The notes under the pieces are model-generated. The model saw only the letters and a program-made list of their open reading frames with translations, was not told the origin of the DNA and did not search any database. 64,000 nt of DNA from Alphaproteobacteria bacterium (GTDB lineage: Bacteria > Pseudomonadota > Alphaproteobacteria > Rhodobacterales > Rhodobacteraceae): the NCBI GenBank assembly GCA_030431485.1, contig JAUIIR010000009.1, positions 1 through 64,000 on the forward strand, read 5' to 3'. This document shows positions 1-7,971 of the stretch, piece by piece. Numbering within the stretch: position 1 is the first letter of the stretch; each line of letters opens with the position of its first letter. Made by a program: the position numbers and the translations under genes.

Positions 1-69
1 CTCCGTGACCTGCGCCACCGCGTCGATCTTGAACTCATCTGAGTAACGAATTTGCCCTGACATTTGCAT
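1..69 (-). CDS. IS3-family transposase OrfA, N-terminal fragment
   Basis: The minus-strand frame starting at the ATG at 69 reads MQMSGQIRYSDEFKIDAVAQ and runs off the window edge. The 'RYSDEFKIDAV' stretch is the typical beginning of the IS3 OrfA helix-turn-helix protein, which is normally about 90-100 residues and binds the IS ends. A second ATG at 63 (MSGQIRY) is an equally possible start. Only about 23 residues are visible, so the subgroup and whether the transposase is intact are unknown. Confidence 0.65.
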   Translation of the reverse strand, partial: MQMSGQIRYSDEFKIDAVAQVTE

Positions 70-120
70 CGTCCTTTGCTTCCAAAATTACCAAGCAAAG
101 CGTCAACAAATCTAGGGGCA
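1..120 (-). mobile_element. Right end of an IS3-type insertion sequence (partial)
   Basis: The first 69 bases encode, on the minus strand, the start of an IS3-family OrfA transposase. The sequence read outward ends near position 120 in TGCCCCTAGATTTGTTGACG, which has the TG start expected of an IS terminal inverted repeat. The in-frame stop of the neighbouring plus-strand reading frame lies inside this end (113-115), so the element appears to have landed in, and cut off, the gene that follows. The rest of the element, its orfB and the opposite repeat are outside the window, so the exact IS name and any target duplication cannot be given. Confidence 0.7.
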
Positions 121-892
121 CCTCACGCCGGAGGCTTCAACACTGCTCCGCGAGGAGATGGTCGGACTGCTCCAGCGCCATCACTGGACGCCACACAGTC
201 GCTTCCTTGACCACGAGCCAGCGGTTCCGCGCAATGTCGACGCACGCCAGCTCTATCGCACCAAGGGAAAGCCTCGCTACATCTTCGCCAACCGCACCGA
301 TGATCGGTTCAACTCGGATAGCAGCATCGACACCCCGGCGATCAGGCAGCGCATTCTGACCGACAAACCCGGGGAAGATCTCTACCTGAACTCGACCGTG
401 TGGAAGGGGGCCGAGCACTCGCCTTACCAGGTCAGCATCCAACACAAGATCGCCAATCGCCGGAACCCGGAGAAGAATACGAAAGATATTCTCCCCGAAA
501 CTCAGCGTCGCGCACGCATCGAGGTCACAATAACCGGGAGCGATACCCTGAACGAGCGCGACCTCACAACCCTTGACGATCTTGGGTCGGTCTCATTCCG
601 GAAGCTGACCAAACCCTTCTTGTCTTTCAAGATCGCCGAGATCGAGCCTCTGCAACACCTCCTGGACGATGCTCAGGCACAGATGCGAACACGCGGCGTC
701 TACGGTATAGAGCTGAGGAACCGTGCGCGTGCGCTGGAGAAGCGCAACGAGCAAAAGCGTGCCGGTCAGCAACTGGAACGGAACAATGACCGGGAAGGCC
801 ATGGGCTGCAGAGCTGGCGAGAGATGAACGACGTGGCAGGCAAGGCGCTGGACGAACTTCAACGCCGCTGGAAGGGCTTCTCCTGGGCTTAG
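121..892 (+). pseudogene. IS-truncated hypothetical gene, 3' part
   Basis: An open frame runs from the IS boundary (about 121) to a stop at 892 with no upstream start or ribosome binding site of its own; the first ATG is at 158. Reading back from that ATG the frame stays open to 116 and meets a stop inside the IS end, so the visible 250-odd residues look like the C-terminal part of a longer protein. The middle region has an RARIEVTITG stretch followed by an alternating hydrophobic segment, faintly like the beta-strand core of phage or plasmid replication initiators (inference, weak). The last third is charged and helical. No family is assigned. Confidence 0.45.
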
Positions 893-1366
893 GCGCGGCG
901 CGTGCTGAGCGAACCCGGGGCTTGGAGGAACCTGCTGGGCACGTCCTTCCCCAGCAACGTGGACTTGCTTCTGCATGTATTTCTTCTGCATGCAAGAGGA
1001 GTTGGGAATAGGTAAGTGTAAGGTGATGGGTGAGAAATAAAGATAGAAGGGGTAACCCCAGTTATTAGGGCATCGCTCATACCGAGCGACCCCGCCAGGC
1101 CGCGGAAAGCCTAAAAGTAAGCATTTACTGAACATTTCTTCACCGTGATTGCATTCACAAGCGGCTACCTCTAGCGTTTCCATCCGATAAATTGACGTCA
1201 AACCGGCGGCCTTAGGAGTCAATCAATTTTGGGCTGGCCCGGCGCGGCGATTGTTGCCGGAGAGGGAGACAGAACGGCTTGGTCAAGCTGGCTTGCGTCC
1301 AGACCGCCTTTTGACCCAGGAGACAGCACCGAAGACAGAGCGCGCCCTCGGCGTTCTCCGGGGCCT
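893..1366. other. Intergenic stretch with no supported gene
   Basis: About 470 bases between the truncated gene and the end of the next minus-strand gene. It contains a short inverted repeat around 928-953 (TGCTGGG ... CCCAGCA) just after the stop at 892, possibly a weak terminator without a clear T run, and an A/G-rich patch near 1005-1050. No frame here has a ribosome binding site and a recognisable protein. Confidence 0.4.
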
Positions 1367-1768
1367 CTATCGCGCAGTCAGGTGATGAAGAATCCGATCC
1401 AGATCGCCGAGTGACGAGATCACAAAGCAGACCAGATCTGCATGCCCCAGCTCACGCATCGGCTTCAACGCTGAATGGCGACCATAGACAGGCTTGCCGT
1501 CAGCCCCCTTCTTGGCGAACAACACTGATGCCGGAGAGCGTCGGAAGACGATCCCGAGTTCATCGAGGTAATCAGACACTCTCTTCTCCGCCAACCACAG
1601 ATTGGCCGGGCTATCCGGCCCCTTCTCGAACATTATCTCGGCCATGCTGCCGTCACTGCAGCGCAGAAGATACCGCGCCGCGAGTTTGCCCTGGTGGCCG
1701 CTGGGGTGCTGCATCGCCACTTCGTCTAGGCGCATCAGGCATTTCAGCTTCAACTCATCTCGTCCCAT
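1367..1768 (-). CDS. Hypothetical protein (133 aa), last gene of the defence-like operon
   Basis: I do not recognise this protein. It begins MGRDELKLKCLMRLDEVAMQ at an ATG at 1768 (a GTG lies one codon upstream) and is soluble, without a signal peptide or membrane helix. It mixes short beta-prone stretches (AARYLLRCSDGSMAEIMF) with charged helices and ends in a leucine-rich helix (DLDRILHHL). It lies 66 bases after the OmpA-HNH gene on the same strand with no obvious terminator between them, so it could be co-transcribed and be a regulatory or immunity-type partner, but a separate gene is equally possible. No strong Shine-Dalgarno sequence is seen. Confidence 0.55.
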   Translation of the reverse strand: MGRDELKLKCLMRLDEVAMQHPSGHQGKLAARYLLRCSDGSMAEIMFEKGPDSPANLWLAEKRVSDYLDELGIVFRRSPASVLFAKKGADGKPVYGRHSALKPMRELGHADLVCFVISSLGDLDRILHHLTAR

Positions 1769-1834
1769 CACATTGGATCCGGCTAGATCAGCGATGGTGG
1801 AAAGGTATGACGTTGTTACCGCGCATGCCCAAGT

Positions 1835-3580
1835 CTACTCGCAAAGACTTTCTACCAAAGCGCCAAATGATGCTTCTTCGTCACTCTCAAGTGCAAGGTC
1901 ATACTTCAGAACCACCTGCGCGAAACGGGTTACGTATTGACATCGAAACCGAGCGTTAGGCGGCAACCAACTCGTTGGCCCTTGGCTACTCTTCTCGGTG
2001 TTCACGCTGCTTTCGACGACGAAGAGGTTCGATCGGTCGTTGGCAAATTGGTGCTTTTTCTCATCGCTCCAGGAGTGGGCACCATGATCCCACGCCCATT
2101 TCAGCGGAACCAGGTGATCAATATCAACATCACTGGCTGATGTGAATGTGCGTCCTGTGTAGCTGTCGGTCCAGCGTCCGCGAACAACACGACAGCTATC
2201 CCGCGACCACTGAATTGGGCCAACGGAAAGCTCTGAGAGCATTTCATGACGCGTCGACTTGCAATCGCCGTCCTGATCAGCCCAGCCCCCAAAAGATGAA
2301 CGGTCATAGGAAGCGGCAACAGCGTCTGTTTCGATTTCGTCCAAGAGTGCTTCGCGATTAGGCGTCGCACTGAAAACAACTCGCCGGGAAGCGGTTCTGT
2401 CTTCCTGACCATCTCGCATGACAGGGCGAACTGACGAATATCCAACAGCTATCATATGCTTCCGCGCCCACTCCAATGTTTCGGGCGTCTTTACGAAGTC
2501 CAAACAGACACGCGAGACGGCCTGGGAGCGCCTCTGACTGAGATCAAGGTTGCCAAGGTAGGCCTGTCGCGCGGAGGATCCTGAGCGCCATTCTGACGAA
2601 GCATGCCCCTCGATCTTGACCTCTAAGATCTCGACCCCGGAGTTCTTCAATACCGTTAGCCAGGGCTCGCACGCGTCGGCCAAAAACTTGGCCAATACAG
2701 GCGTGATACTGGCCTTGCCTTGCTCAAATAGAACATTGTCTGGAAGGATTATTGCACCAGTGTCGTCTATGCGACCGCCAACCTTTGAGACAATGCTGCC
2801 GAGCTCGCGTTGCAGAGCGCCAACAAGAGCTGCTTCCTGGGCTTCCACATTTCGAATCTTCTGCGAAATGCCCTCAAGGGTCTGGCCGGCTTGTTCCAAG
2901 GCCGCGAGCGTCCGCGCTGTTGCGAGCAATTCTTCCAGAGTTCGGCCTTCCTCACGCATGGCGTCAATGGCGGTCGCTGCCGCCACGAGCTCCTCGAAAG
3001 AATGGCCAGATGAATCCAGGGATTCAACGATCTGAGCAGTCGCGAGGAGTTCGTCCACGCTAAGACCAGAAGCCTCCACTTGCGATGCTATTTTGGATTT
3101 TGCGATCAAGTCCGCGACCTCTCGGCCGGACTCTACAAGCTCTTCAAGCAGAGCCATTTCCTTCAGAACTTCCTGAGCTTTTTTGTTTTCCACCAGGTCG
3201 GCGAGATCGCGTTGCATGTCCTCTGGTAGCTGGGACGCAGCATCCATTAATCGCAGCACTTCATCCTGATCTATGAAACGCCATTTCTCCTTTGGATTCT
3301 CAACAGAAGCGGGGGTAGCAAAATCGACTCCTTGCTCCTTGAGGACGATAAAGGCTTCAAGGGAACCATCCCTGGAGGCTCCAAGCACTGTTTGACGCTG
3401 ATCGTATGGCAACTCCCTGAAAGCACGAACCTCAGGAGTGTTTTCCTTCTCTTTCTCCCATTGCCAAAATGCAAAAAGCAATAACAGAGCGAAGGCAATC
3501 AGGATGAACGCTTCAGCCATAGTCAGCCCCATGATCGCACCACGGCGATAACTACGGTCTGTATGGCTCACATCAGACAT
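1835..3580 (-). CDS. MotB/ZorB-like OmpA-domain membrane protein fused to a C-terminal HNH endonuclease domain
   Basis: The 581-residue protein has four visible parts. A single membrane helix spans about residues 14-41, with an acidic residue (E23) near its start, comparable to the proton-binding Asp of MotB/ZorB. Four units of exactly 20 residues begin at G152, G172, G192 and G212, with the start of a fifth at G232. An OmpA-type peptidoglycan-binding domain covers about 275-405 (LFEQGKASI, IEGHASSE, LSQRRSQAV, VGYSSVRPV, TASRRVVFS). A GmrSD/DUF1524-like HNH domain covers about 425-581, with DIDH at 486-489, N518, N527, K530 and four cysteines (440, 463, 547, 580), as in secreted HNH proteins. 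By MotB topology the nuclease would sit in the periplasm (inference). The ATG at 3580 overlaps the upstream stop as TGATG. Confidence 0.85.
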   Translation of the reverse strand: MSDVSHTDRSYRRGAIMGLTMAEAFILIAFALLLLFAFWQWEKEKENTPEVRAFRELPYDQRQTVLGASRDGSLEAFIVLKEQGVDFATPASVENPKEKWRFIDQDEVLRLMDAASQLPEDMQRDLADLVENKKAQEVLKEMALLEELVESGREVADLIAKSKIASQVEASGLSVDELLATAQIVESLDSSGHSFEELVAAATAIDAMREEGRTLEELLATARTLAALEQAGQTLEGISQKIRNVEAQEAALVGALQRELGSIVSKVGGRIDDTGAIILPDNVLFEQGKASITPVLAKFLADACEPWLTVLKNSGVEILEVKIEGHASSEWRSGSSARQAYLGNLDLSQRRSQAVSRVCLDFVKTPETLEWARKHMIAVGYSSVRPVMRDGQEDRTASRRVVFSATPNREALLDEIETDAVAASYDRSSFGGWADQDGDCKSTRHEMLSELSVGPIQWSRDSCRVVRGRWTDSYTGRTFTSASDVDIDHLVPLKWAWDHGAHSWSDEKKHQFANDRSNLFVVESSVNTEKSSQGPTSWLPPNARFRCQYVTRFAQVVLKYDLALESDEEASFGALVESLCE

Positions 3581-4665
3581 CACTGAGCCCCACCAGAACG
3601 CGTTCGCCAGGGTCCTTTCATCCGGATCTTCGATGGTGGGTTCGCGTCATCAGTCGCGCCCTCATCATAAGTCGCATCCTGCACTGGAACCACGACACTG
3701 GCCCTTTTCTCAAGGGCATCCAAGGCCGGTATGAGGCGTTTTTCGATGGCGTCTGCTGCGCTTCGCATCGCTCGGGAGCTTGCCTTCATTTCCTCTTTTT
3801 GGGCTTTCAGAAGCTTTTCGGATTCTTCCAGCTCCGCGGACACTCGCTTTCTGCGAGCTTGAATGTCCTCGTAGGTCTCAGCCTCCTGTTCGCGCAGGCG
3901 ATTTTTGATTTCCTGCATTTCCTGCAGAGCCTGCTCCATGCGCTCCTGGTGAGTTTTCTGGCTCTCTATCAAGGCCGCAGAGATGTCCTTAATCGCTTGT
4001 TGTGCAGCTCCAGAGAACGCTTCTTTCATGTGAGCCGACAAGAAATCCGCGTTCGCCTTCAAGCTTTCGAGGTGATCATCCACGAACTTCTCCGTCTCAG
4101 TCCTGATCCTTTCGTCCCGTTCTGAGGCCAACTGAACCGATTCCGCAGAATAGGCCTTCATCTGCGAAAGAATGCCAGACATGTTCTTTCTAAACTCGCC
4201 GAACGCCCTGTTGATATCAGCACGCACCTCCCGGTCCTTGGCAACGAAGTCAGGGCGCAACTGCATCATCAATACGCGGAGGAACACTCCGAAGATTGTT
4301 GAAGACAAGGCAACGCCGAAGCCGGAGATCACTTCCGGAATGTCGACCGGCCGCCCACCATTTAACGAGGGATCCGCCATCTGATAGAGGGTGTATGAAA
4401 GGCTCGCCAGGGTGAATAGAAAGCCCAAGTAGTAGCAGTTATCACCAATGGTTTCTGGCTCGATCTTGATGCGCCCACCAGCCCAGGCAGCGACCGCATA
4501 TAGCACGAGGATGAGAGCCGCATAGCCCGCCGACACAAAGGGATGGGCACCAAGTGACTTCAGGAGCACGCCGCCGCCGACACCGAACAGGAAAGCCACA
4601 ATAAAGGCCGCTCGGTCCAGTGTGTCTCTAGGAGCAACATCATGGGTGCGTCGGGGCGTCGCCAT
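3580..4665 (-). CDS. MotA/TolQ/ExbB-like (ZorA-like) membrane protein with long coiled-coil tail
   Basis: This 361-residue protein has four hydrophobic helices at about 19-38, 43-61, 77-95 and 111-134. The last contains SGFGVALSSTIFGVFLR, which resembles the G-x-A-L-x-T-T/S-x-x-G helix of MotA/ExbB/TolQ channel subunits. From about residue 140 to 330 it is a long, charged, helical coiled coil (QMKAYSAESVQLAS, then KRVSAELEESEKLLKAQ), like the cytoplasmic tail of ZorA. With the OmpA protein encoded next it should form a proton- or ion-driven stator-like complex in the inner membrane (inference from the family). The ATG at 4665 overlaps the upstream stop (TGATG); earlier in-frame starts lie within the upstream gene. 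Confidence 0.75.
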   Translation of the reverse strand: MATPRRTHDVAPRDTLDRAAFIVAFLFGVGGGVLLKSLGAHPFVSAGYAALILVLYAVAAWAGGRIKIEPETIGDNCYYLGFLFTLASLSYTLYQMADPSLNGGRPVDIPEVISGFGVALSSTIFGVFLRVLMMQLRPDFVAKDREVRADINRAFGEFRKNMSGILSQMKAYSAESVQLASERDERIRTETEKFVDDHLESLKANADFLSAHMKEAFSGAAQQAIKDISAALIESQKTHQERMEQALQEMQEIKNRLREQEAETYEDIQARRKRVSAELEESEKLLKAQKEEMKASSRAMRSAADAIEKRLIPALDALEKRASVVVPVQDATYDEGATDDANPPSKIRMKGPWRTRSGGAQ

Positions 4666-5510
4666 CACAGGTCCCCCAATGAACTGACGCCAGGCGGTCG
4701 ACTGCCTTGTCGGTCGAAGTAGCGGGTCCAAAAACCTTCTACAATTTCGTTGGACGGAATGTTGCCACCAGCTCTGGGGATTCTAATGATCTCAACGACC
4801 GCATTGGACAAGTTGCCAGCCAGGCGCCCTTCTCCGTTTCGGGATGCAAAATAGTCCCAACCCTGTTGACGGTAGAAGCTCAAGTTGTCGCTGTGCTGAA
4901 GCATGTCGGAAACAATGATGATTTTACGCTGCCCTCTTACCGAAGTGAAACCTGGCGTGTTTGCGATCAAGGATTGCAGTGCCTCCATTATCGGCGACTG
5001 GTTCTCAACCTCACCCGAGAGTGTGGACTCGATCTTGGCACTGATCGGCTCCAGGAACTCGCGTTGGTATTGAGCGGATATGAGTGTTGGGTTTTCATAG
5101 AGTGCGTTGGCTTCCTCGCCAGTCGCGGGTTTGCACTTGGCAAACAACGCTCCCCAGCGATCGGGAAATTCGCTGACAATCCCCAACGCAATCATCGTAT
5201 CCGTGTCCGATGCCGCGATCTCATTGTTTACAATTGTCCGCAGCCTTGCTTGCTGGGTCGGGCTCAGAGGGTCTGTGAGGTCGAGCAATATTGTTGTCAC
5301 ATCGACAGGTCCACCTGCATGACAAAGTGTGTTCTGGTCTATTTTGTTGCTCGAAAGCAGTGTTTGTGAACCCACGAGCACTGCTACTATGATCATTGCG
5401 CACAGGCCGACCACACCCCACCAGATCAATCCACTTGAGCTCTTGCGAGACCGCCGACCGCTTCGACCTGAAATGCGCCTTCGCTTGGCGCTGCTGCGTC
5501 TCCTGGCCAT
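4665..5510 (-). CDS. Membrane-anchored vWA-like protein with very basic N-terminus
   Basis: The protein has 281 residues. The first 23 are extremely rich in Arg and Lys (MARRRSSAKRRRISG...). One membrane helix follows at about 28-50. The remainder, probably periplasmic, has the order of a von Willebrand A-like fold: a strand ending in ILLDLTDPLS (D77, T79, D80, S83 could form a degenerate MIDAS metal site) and a later strand KIIIVSDMLQHSD. The gene ends in TGATG with the channel gene and starts directly after the stop of the preceding gene, so it belongs to the same translation-coupled operon. A sensor or scaffold role is inference; the vWA call rests on motif order only. Confidence 0.6.
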   Translation of the reverse strand: MARRRSSAKRRRISGRSGRRSRKSSSGLIWWGVVGLCAMIIVAVLVGSQTLLSSNKIDQNTLCHAGGPVDVTTILLDLTDPLSPTQQARLRTIVNNEIAASDTDTMIALGIVSEFPDRWGALFAKCKPATGEEANALYENPTLISAQYQREFLEPISAKIESTLSGEVENQSPIMEALQSLIANTPGFTSVRGQRKIIIVSDMLQHSDNLSFYRQQGWDYFASRNGEGRLAGNLSNAVVEIIRIPRAGGNIPSNEIVEGFWTRYFDRQGSRPPGVSSLGDL

Positions 5511-7004
5511 CTAGCTGCCCTCTTTCTGGTCGACATCGTCAGTGGGCTGCTCCGGCTTTGTCTTCAGCGACGCGACAGGCGCATGTTTCTTGACGCGCTC
5601 CACGTAGTTCCCCTCCAGTTCATCGATCTCATAGTGATCCTGAACCGCATGATGAAAGACATCGAAAATCTCTTTTACTGATGCTTCAACCATATTCGAG
5701 ACGTCGCGGGCTTGCTCCTCAGCTCGTGCTCGCCTGTCATCATCAGCCACAGGCGAAGCGAATTCTTCAAATGCAAATTCTTCCTGAAAATAAGCCGGGG
5801 GCTCATCTTCGCGCGCGGCCTTGTTGGCATCTCTATACACGGACAGCAGATAGTTGGCGGCGATGTTGCACTGGGCCAAGAACGGCGACAGGTTTGAATT
5901 CAGCGCTTTTTGCCCATACAGGGCATCGACAGAGTCCCGAACTTGACGCTCGACCTCATCCCGCGCCTCGTGGAGGGCTTCGACGGCCTCGTCTCGATGT
6001 TGAGCCAAAGTTTCAATCGATTCCTCTATATGATCAATGTATTCGTCCCGAGCTTCAATAACGTCACGCGCGACCTTTGAATAACCCGGGTGGGGATCCG
6101 AAGAATGATAACCCTTCAAAAGGGAAACAATAGAAATGAAGAAGCCCAAAAGGAAGAGAACATACGATTCCATTGTGTTCAAAGAGATCGGATTGCTGAC
6201 TAAGGTCTGGATGGCAATCTCTCCAGCTTCGCGCCATTCCAATGTCGTCTCAACCGCGTCCCTGAAATGGGCCACCGCAGCATTGTATCCGATCGCGAAC
6301 AACACCCATGCAATCGCAAACAAGAGCCCGAATAGCTTCTTTATTAAGTTTCGGAATCCCTTCACATTAACATAACGCACTCCCATCCCCATTATCGTGC
6401 TCATGGAAACGTTGCCGAAGGAAACCAGGAAAGCCGCAATCAGGCCACCAAGAATGCCCAACGGGTTGTTCTGAGAAAAAAGATAAGCGTTGCCAGCCGA
6501 CTCCAACAAGATCATGACCAACGCAAGGCCGATGATGTTCCCCCACCCGGTGGCTGGCTTGGCCGGCCTGAGGTCTAGCTGATTGATTTCACGAAACCGG
6601 GTGCGCCAGCGATATGCTTCTTGAACACGTTCGCGCGGGGTCACCATCAATGCACGCCACTTGGTAACCTCCTCGGCAAATCGAGCCTTGGCGTCGTTGG
6701 CCTCGGTCTCCACAAGCATCCTCGCCGAGACGGCATTGTTGAGCCTCTCAGAGTAAACGCGCCTGTTCGTTTCGAAATTCTCCAGCCCCTTTCGACGAAG
6801 TTCTTCCACCCGAGAAACGGCTTTCAACTCGACATGGTCTAGCTGTTTGGATGCGGTCTCCGGTTGCCCTTCCAGCCCCCTTTGCCGACCGACGGCTTCC
6901 AGATCCAACTCCTTGACCAAGCGCTCCTTATTAATGTTCGGAAACACGGCAGACGAGCTGATGAACTCGTCAGAGCGGAAGATCTCGCTCAGCTTATTGA
7001 TCAT
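5511..7004 (-). CDS. Four-helix inner-membrane protein with flanking coiled coils, unknown family
   Basis: The protein has 497 residues. An N-terminal charged helical region (about 30-145) precedes four hydrophobic segments at about 155-175, 182-207, 221-245 and 279-297. A C-terminal coiled coil follows (about 308-365, ARDVIEARDEYIDHIEESIE and beyond), and then an acidic tail. The layout resembles a second channel-like or scaffold protein rather than a transporter. I do not recognise the family. The ATG at 7004 is preferred because GGAG lies five bases upstream and the codon overlaps the stop of the preceding gene (ATGA); an alternative ATG is at 7016. Its stop at 5511 directly abuts the next gene's ATG. 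Confidence 0.65.
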   Translation of the reverse strand: MINKLSEIFRSDEFISSSAVFPNINKERLVKELDLEAVGRQRGLEGQPETASKQLDHVELKAVSRVEELRRKGLENFETNRRVYSERLNNAVSARMLVETEANDAKARFAEEVTKWRALMVTPRERVQEAYRWRTRFREINQLDLRPAKPATGWGNIIGLALVMILLESAGNAYLFSQNNPLGILGGLIAAFLVSFGNVSMSTIMGMGVRYVNVKGFRNLIKKLFGLLFAIAWVLFAIGYNAAVAHFRDAVETTLEWREAGEIAIQTLVSNPISLNTMESYVLFLLGFFISIVSLLKGYHSSDPHPGYSKVARDVIEARDEYIDHIEESIETLAQHRDEAVEALHEARDEVERQVRDSVDALYGQKALNSNLSPFLAQCNIAANYLLSVYRDANKAAREDEPPAYFQEEFAFEEFASPVADDDRRARAEEQARDVSNMVEASVKEIFDVFHHAVQDHYEIDELEGNYVERVKKHAPVASLKTKPEQPTDDVDQKEGS

Positions 7005-7426
7005 GTTGTTCTCCATGATTCCCGAATGGCGGGAGTTTTCGACCACCCTAGCCAACTAGCTGCTGGCGCGAAAGGCGCTGTCTCGAATAGAATTTCCCGT
7101 TCACATTGGACACTTACGAAGCCGTCGACAATTGTCGAGTTGACTATTTGAACTTGTTTTCGAAGGGATTGTCGGAGCTCTTCGCTATTATGATAATGGG
7201 AGCTTCCAATCGCCGAGACATCCCGGCGCCAGAATGCATCCCCTTCATGCCCATGTGATTTTCCTAGGACTTCGCTCTTCCCACGATCATGCACGATGGC
7301 TCCCGCCGGAACGCTGAGCCATTCCTCATTAGGATTTTGCGACGCAAAAAGCCGTATCGCCCCGAGCGGGATCAGAGGAGCATAACTATCCACAGGAACA
7401 ACACGGATGCTTGCGGTCTGGCGCAT
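7001..7426 (-). CDS. Hypothetical protein (141 aa), first gene of the defence-like operon
   Basis: The start at 7426 (MRQTASIRVVPVDSYAPLIP) is well supported by AGGAGG about seven bases upstream (7434-7439); a longer frame to 7468 lacks such a site. The protein is soluble. It has a beta-rich first half with a histidine-containing patch (SHGHEGDAFW) and a later helix-strand segment (LRQSLRKQVQIVNSTIVDGF). I do not recognise it. Its stop overlaps the start of the membrane protein gene by four bases, so it is translated together with the channel-like genes. Being first in the operon, it may be a sensor or regulator (inference). Confidence 0.6.
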   Translation of the reverse strand: MRQTASIRVVPVDSYAPLIPLGAIRLFASQNPNEEWLSVPAGAIVHDRGKSEVLGKSHGHEGDAFWRRDVSAIGSSHYHNSEELRQSLRKQVQIVNSTIVDGFVSVQCEREILFETAPFAPAASWLGWSKTPAIRESWRTT

Positions 7427-7971
7427 ACCCAACCTCCTCTGGACGATCCGGCACACCTCGACGTTCACGCCCGTCGATCGCGCTGCCGATCAGCCCCTCG
7501 TGCCCACCACTTGTGCATGACATGTCTAAGGCTGGTCGGTGTCGCTCATTGCACAGTCCCTGCACTCATTCAGACGCTCTAAGACGCGTTCTGAGCACCC
7601 CTGAGCATTGTCCGCGTTCGGCTTCATACCAAGTGCTTCTCTCCAGGCTTCAGGCCGCCAGTGCGCGTTTTTTGGCCCTCGCTACGACACGCTGATGCGC
7701 CATGCCCTTGATTTCTTGGCTTCGCGCTTCTTGGACGTTTACATTTTGAAGGAAAAAAGTGGTTTTGGAGCTGGATCCGTCAACTTTGCGTAAACTTTAG
7801 GTAAACCCTTGAGCCCGAAAATGTGGGTCATTTGACCGAATTTGATCTTCGACGGTTTCCAACCGTTTTTCTCATGTAAACCTCTGTCAACCCTGTCCAA
7901 ACGTCTTGTAGGGATCCGGCGAGGCGCTGTGATCGAGCCATTCCTCACCGGAGATTGGCTACATTCTTTTG
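7427..7971. other. Upstream region of the defence-like operon
   Basis: About 545 bases separate the small regulator-module gene from the defence-like operon, both on the minus strand. No convincing coding frame is seen. The stretch holds repeated GTMAAC motifs (listed separately) and a short stem at about 7852-7864 (CGGTT-TCC-AACCG) followed by five T on the plus strand. The operon promoter must lie here, but I could not identify clear -35 and -10 boxes. Confidence 0.4.
7779..7891. promoter_or_regulatory. Phased GTMAAC direct repeats, possible operator or iterons
   Basis: GTCAAC at 7779, GTAAAC at 7790 and GTAAAC at 7801 are spaced exactly 11 bases apart. Two further copies, GTAAAC at 7876 and GTCAAC at 7886, are 10 bases apart. 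Spacing of about one helical turn suggests a protein bound cooperatively on one face of the DNA. The nearby HTH regulator gene (8133-8534) is a candidate partner. Iterons of a plasmid-like replicon are the alternative. Confidence 0.4.

Noticed and set aside
1835-4665. A flagellar MotAB stator or a TolQR/ExbBD pair
   Set aside because: There are no flagellar or Tol/TonB genes nearby, and the OmpA protein carries an HNH nuclease and 20-residue repeats, which do not occur in those systems.
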